64,000 bases of DNA from Paracoccus lichenicola (GTDB lineage Bacteria > Pseudomonadota > Alphaproteobacteria > Rhodobacterales > Rhodobacteraceae), in assembly GCF_009708075.1 (NCBI RefSeq), contig NZ_WMBT01000010.1, positions 62,001-126,000 on the forward strand, in the 5' to 3' direction. Positions 1-8,830 of the stretch are shown here, in pieces. The position numbers and the translations under genes were made by a program. How positions within the stretch are numbered: position 1 is the first letter of the stretch; the number at the start of each line of letters is the position of its first letter. The notes below the pieces were generated by a model. That model saw only the letters and a program-made list of their open reading frames with translations, had not been told where the DNA came from and searched no databases.

Positions 1-225
1 GGCGCCTTCCGTCAGGTCTTCGGCGACCGCATGGCCCAACATCCCATCGAGCTGACCCGCGCCGTCGAACAGTCCGGCCGCTTTCTCAGCTCGGTCTATG
101 AAATCGACTATCGCGAGATGACGCGCGGCACCTGGCGACGCGCCCGGGCCACTTTCGACCAGGCCTACGAGGAATTCCGGTCCCATGTGCTGGCTGCCTG
201 GGACAAGCTGGAGGACAAGGCATGA
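1..225 (+). CDS. parA: ParA-family partition ATPase, C-terminal end (5' partial)
   Basis: The reading frame is open from the first base of the window and ends at a TGA at 223-225, so only the last 74 residues of the protein are present. The segment (GAFRQVFGDRM... ending in ...WDKLEDKA) looks like the C-terminal helices of a plasmid-type ParA/RepA partition ATPase. The Walker motifs lie outside the window. The stop overlaps the start of parB in an ATGA, which is typical of a translationally coupled parAB operon. The assignment rests mainly on this coupling to a clear ParB. Confidence 0.75.
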   Translation, partial: GAFRQVFGDRMAQHPIELTRAVEQSGRFLSSVYEIDYREMTRGTWRRARATFDQAYEEFRSHVLAAWDKLEDKA

Positions 226-1319
226 CCCGCAAGCGCCGCATGTTCGACATCGAGGTTCCGTCCGAGGAACCCGAAACCTTCCCCGCGGGGAAGGAGGATG
301 GCAAGCGCCGCGGACCCATGGCGACCGCGATTTCCGAAACCGCCGAATCTACCCGCGACCGCGCCCTGGTCGAGGCCAGCATCCGCGCCGAAAACGACGC
401 GCTGGCCCAGGAACACGTGCGGCTGAAGCGCGCGGGCCTGATCGTCGATCTGATCCCGCTGGACGCCATCGACACCCACAAGCTGATCCGCGACCGCGCG
501 CCGGCGGCCGATTTCGAGCTGGCCGAACTGGTGCAGTCCATCCGCGACATCGGCCTGTCGAACCCGATCCGGGTCGAGCCGGGCAGGGACGGCCGGTACG
601 AGCTGATCCAGGGCTGGCGCCGCCTGTGCGCCTTTCGCAAGCTGCTGGAGGACACCGGCGATGCGGATACCTGGGGCCGCATCCCCGCGGGCATCGCCGC
701 GCGCGGCGACGCGCTGGAACAGCTTTACCGCCGCATGGTCGACGAGAACATGGTGCGCAAGGACATCTCTTTCGCCGAGATGGCGCAGCTGGCCCTGCAT
801 TACGCGATGGACCCGCAGACCGCCGAACACGATCCCGACCGCGCGGTGGCGGTGCTGTTCAAGTCGGCGGGCTACCAGAAGCGCAGCTACATCCGCAACT
901 TCATCCCCGTGGTCCATGCCCTGGGCGAGGTGCTGATGTATCCGCAAGAGATCCCCCGCGCGCTCGGCCTGTCGCTGGCGCAGCGGTTGCAGGAGATGCC
1001 GGGCCTTGCCACCGCCATCGCTGCCGAATTCAAGGACTGGGACACGCGGTCGATCAAGGACGAACTCGACATGCTGCGCCGCTTCGCGGGGCAGGGGGCC
1101 GAGCCGTCCGAGGACCTGCCCGCCCCCGCCAAGCCCGCCCATGCCCCCTTGCCCCAGGGCCGCGCCAAGACGACCTTCCAGATCCCCCGGCCGCAAGGCA
1201 ACGCGAAATGCACCGCCGCCAACGGCCGGCTGGAGATCCGCCTGCCGCGCGATTTCTCGACGGTGGACAGGCGCAAGCTGGAATCGGCAGTGGCGGCCCT
1301 TCTGGACCAGATCGGCTGA
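222..1319 (+). CDS. parB: ParB-like plasmid partition protein
   Basis: A 365-residue ParB/RepB-type centromere-binding protein. It opens with MTRKRRMFDIEVP, a beginning seen in Rhodobacterales plasmid ParB proteins and unlike chromosomal ParB. Residues about 80-150 carry the ParB N-terminal domain, with a QGWRRLCAF segment matching the GxRR nucleotide-binding box. The middle (about 160-290) is the helical DNA-binding part and the last 40 residues form the dimerisation domain. It overlaps parA by four bases. It should bind parS sites and segregate the replicon with ParA. No parS-like palindrome was found nearby and no repC follows, so this is not a standard repABC order. Confidence 0.88.
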   Translation: MTRKRRMFDIEVPSEEPETFPAGKEDGKRRGPMATAISETAESTRDRALVEASIRAENDALAQEHVRLKRAGLIVDLIPLDAIDTHKLIRDRAPAADFELAELVQSIRDIGLSNPIRVEPGRDGRYELIQGWRRLCAFRKLLEDTGDADTWGRIPAGIAARGDALEQLYRRMVDENMVRKDISFAEMAQLALHYAMDPQTAEHDPDRAVAVLFKSAGYQKRSYIRNFIPVVHALGEVLMYPQEIPRALGLSLAQRLQEMPGLATAIAAEFKDWDTRSIKDELDMLRRFAGQGAEPSEDLPAPAKPAHAPLPQGRAKTTFQIPRPQGNAKCTAANGRLEIRLPRDFSTVDRRKLESAVAALLDQIG

Positions 1320-1675
1320 AGGGCAACGGCGGGACCTGCATACAATTCAGGAAGGTGCGAGGAAACGGTCGTTTGGAAGGAACTGCAACAGGCGGCCCGG
1401 GATGGAAAACCTGCGCTGGCTGCGGGGCGCGGGGACCGGGACGCGCGGGTGAAGGGGATTTTCCGAGAGCCTAGCCTGTCATCGGCAGCATCATCCAGTA
1501 ATCCGCAGAACCGCCTTGAAGCGCGGCCAAGACAGCATGTCGCGAAGCGTCACCATATGTTTCGGATCCTGCGCCGTCCTGGCGGAGGCGCCAACCGCCC
1601 AAGCCCCTGCCCTTGCGCAAACGCGCGCAAGGATATACATTCCCCCGTGTAGATCAGGGAAAGGCGAGACCGGTC
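1320..1675. other. intergenic region after parAB, no gene seen
   Basis: 356 bases between parB and the toxin-antitoxin pair. Short open frames here lack family resemblance and start signals. No iteron series, long palindrome or parS-like motif stands out, so an origin cannot be claimed. Confidence 0.5.
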
Positions 1676-1903
1676 ATGCAAGTGGCGAAATGGGGCAATT
1701 CGCTGGCCGTGCGGCTGCCCGCGGATCTGGTTCGGGCGCTGGACCTGCGCGAGGGGGACCATATCGACCTTCGGCCCGACCCTGACGGCTTTGCCGTGGC
1801 CCGTCAGCCCCGGCCCGCCGAGATCCTGGCAGGGCTGCGCCGCTTCCGGGGCCGTCTGGCGGCAGGGGACCGGCTGGATCGGGACGGGGCGAACAGCCGC
1901 TGA
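1676..1903 (+). CDS. vapB: AbrB/MazE-type antitoxin (VapB)
   Basis: A 75-residue protein starting MQVAKWGNSLAVRLP, the hallmark of the swapped-hairpin AbrB/SpoVT DNA-binding domain of MazE/VapB antitoxins. The first 45 residues form that domain. The rest (AEILAGLRRFRGRL) is the helical tail that would bind and neutralise the toxin. Its stop overlaps the toxin start (TGATG), so the two are translationally coupled. Antitoxins of this type repress their own operon. A longer in-frame start at 1613 exists, but its extra residues do not resemble the family. Confidence 0.88.
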   Translation: MQVAKWGNSLAVRLPADLVRALDLREGDHIDLRPDPDGFAVARQPRPAEILAGLRRFRGRLAAGDRLDRDGANSR

Positions 1904-2298
1904 TGCCGGGCGGCTTTTTCGACACGAACGTCATCCTTTATCTGCTGGACGACGGTCCCAAGAGCGACCGGGCCGAGGCGCTGCTGGCGCAAGGCGGCAC
2001 CATCAGCGTCCAGGTCCTGAACGAAACCCTGGTGAACTGCCTGCGCAAGGCCCGCATGGACCGGGACGAGGCCGGGGAATTCCTGGCGGGCATCCGCCGG
2101 CTGTGCCGGGTGCGGGACCTGGACCTGCCCACCCATGATGTCGGCCTTGCCCTTCAGGCCCGCTACGGCTTTTCGGTCTATGATTCCATGATCGTGTCCG
2201 CGGCCCTGATCGCGGGGTGCGAGACGCTCTGGTCCGAGGACATGCATGACGGCCTGCTGGTCGAAGGCCAGTTGCGGATCCGCAACCCGTTCGCGTGA
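1903..2298 (+). CDS. vapC: VapC-type PIN-domain ribonuclease toxin
   Basis: A 131-residue PIN domain. It begins MPGGFFDTNVILYLL and carries the four acidic residues expected of the metal-binding site: D7 (FFDTN), E41 (LNETL), D94 (VYDSM) and D113 (SEDM). VapC toxins cleave specific RNAs, often tRNA, when the labile antitoxin is lost, so the pair probably stabilises the replicon next to parAB. It overlaps vapB by one base. All catalytic residues are present, so the toxin appears functional. Confidence 0.9.
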   Translation: MPGGFFDTNVILYLLDDGPKSDRAEALLAQGGTISVQVLNETLVNCLRKARMDRDEAGEFLAGIRRLCRVRDLDLPTHDVGLALQARYGFSVYDSMIVSAALIAGCETLWSEDMHDGLLVEGQLRIRNPFA

Positions 2299-2483
2299 CG
2301 GTCCATCCCGGTGTTCCGGGCCGGCTTTCTGCCGCGGCCACGATGGGGGCCGAGGATGCGGCCGAGAAAGCCGCTGGACGGGACCAAAGCAACAGGCATG
2401 ATCCTGCTGGCCGCGAATCCCCCGGTCGTGAAGACGGGACGGGGCGACCGGCTGGCGATCGAACGTTCCGAAGGGCTGTCAGG

Positions 2484-3407
2484 ATGACCGTGAACAAGGA
2501 TCCGCGCCGTGGCGGCAAGACCTGGGGCAGGCGCGCCGTCCTGGGGCTGTCCCTGGCGCTTGCGCTGGCAGGACGCGCGATGGCGGGACCTGCCGACGAC
2601 CGCTTCGCGCTGCGGGTGATCCAGTCGGGCCATTCCCTGACCGATCCCATCGTGCCCATGCTGAACGCGATCCTCGCGGCCGAGGGGGTCGCGCCGGCAA
2701 GGCCGCAGCGGATCGAACGCTCGACCATTCCCGGCAGTCCGATGGAATGGCGCTGGAACCATCGCGTCCGGCCCGGTCCCGATGCCCGCCACGACATCGC
2801 CGATTATGACGTGCTGGTGATCACCGAACGCGGATCGCTGGCCAACACGGTGCCCTGGCACGATTCCGAGAACATGGCCCTGCGCTGGTTCGAGAACAGC
2901 TGGACCCATGGCAGAGGCGGCAAGGGGGCGCAAACGGTGCTTTACGCCACCTGGGTCGAGGTTGACAGCGGGCCGGGCAACCCGAACCCCAACAACGACC
3001 CCGAGGCGCATGTCCCCTTCCGCGACCGGCTGCCGCTGGAGATGGCGCGCTGGCAGGCCATCGCCGACCATGTCAACGCCCGGCGCCCGCCCGGATCGCC
3101 GCCCATGCGGGTGATCCCCGGACCCCTGGTGATGGCGGCCGCCTTTGATGCGATCGCGGCCGGGGATGCCCCCGGCATCCGGGCGATCGCCGATCTGTTC
3201 GAGGACGACATCCATGTGAACGACATGGGCGCCTATCTGATCGCCCTGGCGCATTTCGCGGTCCTTTACGACATCGACCCCCGGACCCTGTCGGATGCGC
3301 GGGGCGGGATGGGACCCCGCGACCCCGCCACGGCGGCCTGGATGAAGCAACTGGTCCACGGGGTCCTGCTGGCCTATCCCGATGCGCATTACAGCGGCGG
3401 CGGGTGA
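2484..3407 (+). CDS. exported SGNH-like hydrolase/acyltransferase candidate, copy 1
   Basis: About 307 residues from ATG 2484. The N-terminus has a twin-arginine-like signal (GRRAVLG then a hydrophobic stretch ending RAMA), so the protein is probably exported. The mature part starts with SGHSLTD, which could be an SGNH block I serine motif with H replacing D. It also has DVLVITE, PWHDS, YATW and a late DDIH that fits the DxxH catalytic block. The same motifs in the same order occur in the protein at 4133-5098, so the two are paralogs. SGNH enzymes remove or transfer acyl groups on polysaccharides and lipids, and the position beside PKS and polysaccharide genes suggests a tailoring role. This is inference. 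The next gene overlaps the 3' end. Confidence 0.6.
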   Translation: MTVNKDPRRGGKTWGRRAVLGLSLALALAGRAMAGPADDRFALRVIQSGHSLTDPIVPMLNAILAAEGVAPARPQRIERSTIPGSPMEWRWNHRVRPGPDARHDIADYDVLVITERGSLANTVPWHDSENMALRWFENSWTHGRGGKGAQTVLYATWVEVDSGPGNPNPNNDPEAHVPFRDRLPLEMARWQAIADHVNARRPPGSPPMRVIPGPLVMAAAFDAIAAGDAPGIRAIADLFEDDIHVNDMGAYLIALAHFAVLYDIDPRTLSDARGGMGPRDPATAAWMKQLVHGVLLAYPDAHYSGGG

Positions 3408-4110
3408 GGTGTGCCTTGCAGGGCAGGCCGCCGATGCCCTGGCGCGGGCGTCGCAGGCCATTCCGCTGCCGCCCGGGGCGCGGCTGGCCTTCGTGCCGGT
3501 GGAACCGGCGGACCCCGACCGTCTGCCCCAGGCGGCCCGGACCTGGGCCGCGCGCCGCCGGAACGGCTTTGCCGCGGGACGGCGCGCGGCGGCGGGGGCG
3601 CTTGGCGCGGCCGGATGCCGGGGCGACACCGTCCCGGGGATAGGGCCGGACGGCTTGCCCGCCTGGCCGCCGGGCTGGTTCGGAAGCATCAGCCACGCCG
3701 AAACGGTCGCCACGGCCATTGCCGTGCCCGTCAGGGGCGGCGAAGTCCCGGTCCTGGGGATCGACCTGGAACCCCTTATCGACCCGGACACGGCCGCCGA
3801 CATTGCCGCGACGATCATGCCCGAGACCTTGCCCGGCGCCTCGGGCCTGCCGCTGGCCGAGGAGATCACGCGGGCCTTTTCGGCCAAGGAGGCGCTTTAC
3901 AAGGCCTTGTTCCCGCACACCCGCCGGTTCCGCGGCTTCGAGGCGGCAAGGGTCCGCTGGCCCGCGTCCTTCCGGCCCGGATCGCCGGGCGTCGAACTGA
4001 CGCTGGCCGAGGATTGGGGCGGCGAATGGCGGGCGGGCACGCGCCTTGCGGCCTTCCAGGCCGTGGCCGCCGGCCATGTGCTGACGGTCGTCTGGCGCGG
4101 GACGCCTTGA
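3382..4110 (+). CDS. Sfp/EntD-type 4'-phosphopantetheinyl transferase
   Basis: A 242-residue protein with the two signature segments of the EntD/Sfp superfamily: GIDLEPL (about residue 128; Mg-binding Asp and Glu) and FSAKEALYKALFP (about residue 172). It transfers phosphopantetheine from CoA to carrier-protein serines and so should activate the ACP of the PKS (8831-15253) and the PCPs of the two NRPS proteins. It overlaps the 3' end of the upstream SGNH-like gene by 26 bases and is followed by the convergent second SGNH-like gene. A GTG at 3409 is a possible shorter start. Confidence 0.9.
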   Translation: MRITAAAGEVCLAGQAADALARASQAIPLPPGARLAFVPVEPADPDRLPQAARTWAARRRNGFAAGRRAAAGALGAAGCRGDTVPGIGPDGLPAWPPGWFGSISHAETVATAIAVPVRGGEVPVLGIDLEPLIDPDTAADIAATIMPETLPGASGLPLAEEITRAFSAKEALYKALFPHTRRFRGFEAARVRWPASFRPGSPGVELTLAEDWGGEWRAGTRLAAFQAVAAGHVLTVVWRGTP

Positions 4111-4132
4111 AGGAACGCGGGCGGAACGCCGT

Positions 4133-5098
4133 TCAGCCCGCCGCGCCGCCCCCGTCCATCAGCCTGTCCGGCGGCACGCCCGCATGGGGCATCCCGGCCA
4201 CGACATCGCGGACGATGGCCTGCACCCGGGGGGCGGCGTCTTCGTCGAACCACCGGGCGTCGATGCCGTCGGCGCGCTTCAGCCGGTGGGGCAGGCCCAC
4301 GGGGCTGCGCTGCCAGATCACCGCCCAATGCGCCAGGGCGACCACATAGGCGCCCAGATCGCCCATGTGGATGGTGTCCAGGGCACCGCTTTCATCGCGG
4401 CGGAACAGGTCGTCGCGCGACGAGACGCCGGGCAGGCGGCCCGCCTCGGCCGCGCGGGCCACGGCGGCCATCGCCTGGCCCCCGGGGATCAGGAAGATGT
4501 CGCCCGTGCCCTCGCGCGCCTCGGCCGGGGCAAGGACGCGGCCCAGCCATTGTTCCGGCAGGTCGGTCTCGATCCGTTCCAGCCAGCCGGCGGGATCGTC
4601 GAGATTGTGCCAGGTTTCATACAGATAGACGCGGATGGCGGGGTTCCCCTGGCGCGCAAGCCTGGCCCATGCGGCCAGCCACGCCGCGCTGTCGTGCCAG
4701 CGGATCGCGTCGCGGATCTCGACCATCTCGGTCAGGACCAGCACGTCGAAGGCGCCCGATGCCAGCGCCTGCCGGGCCGGGACCGGGGAAATCCCCCCGG
4801 CGCGCAACTCGAAGCCGGGCATGTCCTTGCCGTCGGTCCAATGCTGCTTCAGCGTCGTGCCCCAGCCAAGCTGCGAGGCGTAGGCATGGCCGCCAAGCTG
4901 CGCCAGCATGGCGGGCATGTCCGGTCCCACCAGGCTGTGCCCCAGGTGATAGATGCTGCCGATCCTTTCGGGGGCGGGCAGGGGCGGATGCACCGTGGCG
5001 GGCATCACGGGGGGCTGCCTGCCGCGCCGGTGCCAGGCGAAAGCCGAAAGCCCGCCCGCGGCGGCCAGCAACGATCCCAGGGCGATGCGCCGATTCAT
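4133..5098 (-). CDS. exported SGNH-like hydrolase/acyltransferase candidate, copy 2
   Basis: A 321-residue protein whose start MNRRIALGSLLAAAGG looks like a twin-arginine-type signal or membrane anchor. It shares with the protein at 2484-3407 the motifs GHSL (LGHSLVG), DVLVLTE, RWHDS, YETW, a PGG segment, and DTIH near the C-terminus, followed by GDLGAYVVALAHWAV (compare NDMGAYLIALAHFAV). The pair flanks the phosphopantetheinyl transferase in convergent orientation. Function is unproven. A periplasmic acyl hydrolase or transferase acting on the product of the locus is the simplest guess. An upstream in-frame start at 5164 would add 22 residues ahead of the signal and is less likely. Confidence 0.6.
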   Translation of the reverse strand: MNRRIALGSLLAAAGGLSAFAWHRRGRQPPVMPATVHPPLPAPERIGSIYHLGHSLVGPDMPAMLAQLGGHAYASQLGWGTTLKQHWTDGKDMPGFELRAGGISPVPARQALASGAFDVLVLTEMVEIRDAIRWHDSAAWLAAWARLARQGNPAIRVYLYETWHNLDDPAGWLERIETDLPEQWLGRVLAPAEAREGTGDIFLIPGGQAMAAVARAAEAGRLPGVSSRDDLFRRDESGALDTIHMGDLGAYVVALAHWAVIWQRSPVGLPHRLKRADGIDARWFDEDAAPRVQAIVRDVVAGMPHAGVPPDRLMDGGGAAG

Positions 5099-5285
5099 GC
5101 CGCGATGCAACCTTCTGCCAAGTCCCGGCTCCGTGACCGGGCGCCACCGCACCGTTCTAGACAATCCGGGTCCCGACGGGAACCGAAACCTGGCCCGCCC
5201 GCCTGCCTGCGGCGGGGCCGTCCGGCAAGGATTGCATGATGGCCGCGCCTAGGGCAGGGTGCAGGCGTTTCGAGGGACGACCACG

Positions 5286-6524
5286 ATGCCCCTTCTGGTT
5301 CTGGCACCTTCCGTGCACATCATCGCCGAAGACGGCGGGCTGCGGGCCGACGACAAGTTCCTGTCCGGCCTGCAACGCCATGCCGAGATGTGGGACGGTC
5401 CGATGCGCATCCTTTTGCGGGTGGACAGCGCGCCCTTGCCGTTTTCCCGGCTGGTGACGGAAGCCGACTTTCCCGGAGAGCTTCGCCTGCTGCGCGCGGA
5501 CGAGCCGATCCGGGCCGGGCATCTGGCGGGCGCCGATGTCCTGCTGGCCTCGGGCGACAGCCATGACCAGATGGATCTGGCGCCGCTTTGCGCCGCGACC
5601 GGGACGCGGCTGGTCTATGCCGTGGAATACACGCTGCCCACCCGGCTTCGCACGGCGCTGATGGATCCGCAGCGCGGCCCCTTGCGGCGGCTGCGGTCGG
5701 CAGCCTGGGTGCTTGGGCAGGAACGCCGCCGCCGCCGGGCCTTAGGGGCGGCGGCGGGGTTGCAGTTCAACGGCTATCCGGCCCACGGGGCCTATCGCGC
5801 GCTCGATCCCGGCGGGTGCCTGTATTTCGACGGGCGCATGAGCCGCGCGATGATGGCGACCGAGGACGAGATGATGGACCGCGCCGCGCGGCTTCGGGCC
5901 GGCGGGCCGATCCGGCTGATCGCCTCGGGGCGGCTGGAGCCGATGAAGGGGGCGCAGGATCTGGTGCCGGCGGCCCGGGCCATGCGGAAGGCGGGCGTGG
6001 ATTTCACGCTGGACATCTTCGGCGCGGGCACCCTGGCGCCTGCCATCGCCGCCGCGATCGCCGGGGGCGATGTCGGGGACCGGGTGCGGCTGCACCCCCC
6101 CGTCGATTTCCAGACCGGGCTGGTGCCGCGGATGCGGCGTGACGCGGACATCTTCCTCAGCTGCCACCGGCAGGGCGATCCGTCCTGCAGCTATCTCGAG
6201 GCGATGGGCTGCGGCCTTGCCGTGATCGGCACCGCGAACGAGATGTGGCGCCCGATGGCCGCCGACACGCAGGCCGGATGGGTCCTGCCCATGGGCCGGC
6301 CCGGGGCCGTGGCGGACTGCATGGCGCAGCTTGCGGCGCGGCGCGACAGGATCGCCGCCGCAGGCCGGCACGCGCTGGATTTCGCGCGCGCCCACGACTT
6401 CGAGCAGGAATTCGCCCGGCGGATGGAACACCTGGCGGCCATCGCCCGCCGCCCGGCCTTCAGCGGGCGCGGCGCTGCATCAAGGCATCCAGCAGGTGCC
6501 CCGGAAGGATCGTCGCGCCCTTGA
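5286..6524 (+). CDS. GT4-family glycosyltransferase
   Basis: A 412-residue GT-B fold enzyme. The C-terminal half has the nucleotide-sugar-binding features of GT4: LIASGRLEPMKGAQDLV (about residue 215), a FGAG turn, and DPSCSYLEAMGCGLAVIG (about residue 300), where the glutamate of the donor site sits. It should retain anomeric configuration and add one sugar of a lipid-linked repeat in the cytoplasm. Its 3' end overlaps the convergent wecG-like gene by 65 bases. The alternative start at 5259 adds nine residues with no family support. Confidence 0.82.
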   Translation: MPLLVLAPSVHIIAEDGGLRADDKFLSGLQRHAEMWDGPMRILLRVDSAPLPFSRLVTEADFPGELRLLRADEPIRAGHLAGADVLLASGDSHDQMDLAPLCAATGTRLVYAVEYTLPTRLRTALMDPQRGPLRRLRSAAWVLGQERRRRRALGAAAGLQFNGYPAHGAYRALDPGGCLYFDGRMSRAMMATEDEMMDRAARLRAGGPIRLIASGRLEPMKGAQDLVPAARAMRKAGVDFTLDIFGAGTLAPAIAAAIAGGDVGDRVRLHPPVDFQTGLVPRMRRDADIFLSCHRQGDPSCSYLEAMGCGLAVIGTANEMWRPMAADTQAGWVLPMGRPGAVADCMAQLAARRDRIAAAGRHALDFARAHDFEQEFARRMEHLAAIARRPAFSGRGAASRHPAGAPEGSSRP

Positions 6525-7215
6525 CATAGCGCGGGCCAAGCCGCCGGGGGCTGGACAGCGCGCGCCACAGCCATTCCATCCGTGCCCGGCGGACAACCGC
6601 GGGCGCGCGGCGCTGCAATCCCGCAAGAAAGTCCAGCCCCGCGCCGACCGAGGCAAAGCCCACCTGCGGCAGCATCGGGGCCGCGAAGGCGGCAAAGCGT
6701 TCCTGCCGCGGCGCGCCGACGCCCAGAAAGCACAACCGCGCGCCGCTGTCCCGGATCGCCTCGGCCAAGGCCCGGGCTTCCGCGCCCACGGGATCGAAGG
6801 GAAAGCCCGGCGAGGATTGCAGCACCACCTGCAACCCCGGCACGATCCGCTTCAGATGCGCGGCCGCGCCCCGGGCCGCGGCATCGCTGCCGGCCACCAG
6901 CGCCACGGGCGCCCCCGCCCCCGCCGCGATCCGGGCCAGAGGCTCCACCAGTTCCGAGCCGGGCGCCAGCCCGACCGGATGCCCGGCGACGCGGGACAGC
7001 CAGACGATCGGGTTCCCGTCGGCCACGACAAGGTCGTGCGCCCCGTAAGCCTGGCGGAAATCCCCGTCGCGGCGCAGCTTTTCCAGGTGATCCACGTTCA
7101 GGGTCGCCAGCGTGAAGCCCCGGCCCAGGGCCAGCCGGTGCCGCACCTCCTCCAGCAGCGCCTGCCGGTCCCGGCAGGTGATTCGGACAACCTCTCCGCC
7201 GACCCTGAACTCCAA
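6460..7215 (-). CDS. WecG/TagA/CpsF-family glycosyltransferase
   Basis: A 251-residue GT26 enzyme. It has TLNVDHL near residue 40, the catalytic-region motif VADGNPIVW (about residue 65) and the family signature GVGAPRQERF (about residue 166). These enzymes transfer N-acetyl-hexosaminuronate or related sugars to an undecaprenyl-linked acceptor at the membrane, usually as an early step of a polysaccharide repeat. It is transcribed opposite to its neighbours and lies between a GT4 gene and the Wzy-like polymerase. Confidence 0.88.
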   Translation of the reverse strand: MEFRVGGEVVRITCRDRQALLEEVRHRLALGRGFTLATLNVDHLEKLRRDGDFRQAYGAHDLVVADGNPIVWLSRVAGHPVGLAPGSELVEPLARIAAGAGAPVALVAGSDAAARGAAAHLKRIVPGLQVVLQSSPGFPFDPVGAEARALAEAIRDSGARLCFLGVGAPRQERFAAFAAPMLPQVGFASVGAGLDFLAGLQRRAPAVVRRARMEWLWRALSSPRRLGPRYVKGATILPGHLLDALMQRRAR

Positions 7216-7324
7216 TGCCCTTCCTCCGCCCGCAAACCGCCAAGAGGGCGCGCCTGTCCGCTCGCCTTGTCCGTGTAGTCAGTCTATACGGGGGCGACTT
7301 GCAAGCAGGATCACGCGGCGCGCC

Positions 7325-8743
7325 ATGGGAAACGCCTTCTCCTATCTCATGCTGTTGAGCTGGCCGGTCGTCTCGGCGGTCCTGTTCCGGCGGCTCGAGG
7401 CGCGGCTGGCCTTCATCTGGTCGATCCTGGGCGCCTACATGCTGTTGTCGCCGCTGACCTCCATCGCGATGCCGGTGATCCCGGACCTGGGCAAGGATTC
7501 CCTGTCCACGGGGGCGGCGGCGCTGCTGGCCTTGGGCGCGGGCTTTCGCGTCTTCGCGCTGCCCCGCGACCCGGTGCTGAGGGCGATGATCCTGGTCTTC
7601 GTCCTGTGGCCCTGGGCCACGATGCTGGGCAATCCCGAACCGCTGGTGGCGGGCACGAGCCTTCGTCCGGGGCTGACGCCCTATGACACGTTTTCGACGA
7701 TGATCGGGCAGGCCTTCATGCTGCTGCCCTTCCTGGCCGCCCGCAACGTCCTTTGTTCGCCGGGAAGCGAACGGCTGATGCTGCGCGCGCTGTTGGTCGG
7801 GGGGCTTGCCTATTCCCTGCCCATGCTGGTCGAGGTGCGGCTCAGCCCGCAGATCAACGTCTGGATCTATGGCTATTTCGCGCATGATTTCATCCAGATG
7901 ATGCGCTATGGCGGGTTCCGCCCCATGGTGTTCATGAGCCATGGCCTGTGGGTCGCGCTGTTCACGTTCTCGGCGCTCGCCTCGGCGGCGGCCCTGGCCC
8001 GAGAGCAGGGGTTCACCCGCAGGACGGTGCTGGCGGTGCTGTGGCTCGGGCTGATGCTGCTGTTGTGCAAGAGCATGGCGCCGATCCTTTACGCGCTGGC
8101 CGTCCTGCCCCTGCTGCTGCTGGTCCCGCCCCGGCTGATGCTGTCCGTGGCCGCCGTGATCGCCGCGACCGTGCTGGTCTTTCCCTTGCTGCGCCTGGCC
8201 GGCCTGATCCCGGTCGAGCAGGTGACCGCCGCCGCCCTGGCCATCGACGCCGAGCGCGCGGCCTCGCTGATCTTCCGCCTGCGCAACGAAGGCATCCTGC
8301 TGGACCGGGCGGTCGAGAAGCTGTGGACCGGTTGGGGCGGATACGGGCGCAATCTCCTCGTGAACCCGGCAAGCGGGGCGTACGAGACGATCGCGGACGG
8401 GCGCTGGATCATCACGCTGGGGGTCGCGGGCCTGCCGGGCTATGTCGCCGAATTCGGGCTGTTCACCCTGCCGGTCATCGCCGCCTGGCGCACGCCCGCG
8501 GTGCGCGACGAACCCTTGCTGGCGTCGCTGGTCCTGATCCATGCCGTGATGCTGATCGACCTGATCCCGAACGCGACCCTGACGCCCCTGACGTTCCTGA
8601 CGGCGGGCCTGGTCCTGGGCCGGGTGGAACACCTGCGCCTGGCCGCGGCGCAAGGCGCGCCCCGCCGCGCGGGCGCGGGTCCCGGCCCGGCGGCGGCGCC
8701 CGCCGCCGCTGGCCGGGCGCCCGGGCTGCGGACAATCCTGTAA
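7325..8743 (+). CDS. Wzy-like polysaccharide polymerase (O-antigen ligase/polymerase family)
   Basis: A 472-residue integral membrane protein with about ten to twelve hydrophobic segments and one large loop (about residues 170-215, HDFIQMMRYGGFRPMVF) of the kind that carries the catalytic arginines in Wzy/WaaL proteins. A second polar loop (about residues 305-345) contains WTGWGGYGRN. The C-terminus is an alanine- and proline-rich cytoplasmic tail. Wzy joins lipid-linked repeats in the periplasm. With Wzx at 22226 and Wzz at 27545 it completes the pathway. ATG 7325 is chosen because it leads directly into the first membrane segment. Confidence 0.75.
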   Translation: MGNAFSYLMLLSWPVVSAVLFRRLEARLAFIWSILGAYMLLSPLTSIAMPVIPDLGKDSLSTGAAALLALGAGFRVFALPRDPVLRAMILVFVLWPWATMLGNPEPLVAGTSLRPGLTPYDTFSTMIGQAFMLLPFLAARNVLCSPGSERLMLRALLVGGLAYSLPMLVEVRLSPQINVWIYGYFAHDFIQMMRYGGFRPMVFMSHGLWVALFTFSALASAAALAREQGFTRRTVLAVLWLGLMLLLCKSMAPILYALAVLPLLLLVPPRLMLSVAAVIAATVLVFPLLRLAGLIPVEQVTAAALAIDAERAASLIFRLRNEGILLDRAVEKLWTGWGGYGRNLLVNPASGAYETIADGRWIITLGVAGLPGYVAEFGLFTLPVIAAWRTPAVRDEPLLASLVLIHAVMLIDLIPNATLTPLTFLTAGLVLGRVEHLRLAAAQGAPRRAGAGPGPAAAPAAAGRAPGLRTIL

Positions 8744-8830
8744 ACTTGTCCTTTCTGGCTATTGGTGGAACGCCGCGCATGAGGTTAAGGTGGGCGCAAC
8801 CTCTGCGTTAATTTCAAGACGGTCATTCAA

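Noticed and set aside
1320..1675. Possible plasmid origin after parB
   Set aside because: No iterons, AT-rich unwinding region or long palindrome is visible.
6191..8653. Minus-strand open frame of 820 codons opposite the Wzy-like gene
   Set aside because: Very rich in Arg, Gln and Gly, without hydrophobic core or motifs; the plus-strand product is a clear multi-span membrane protein.
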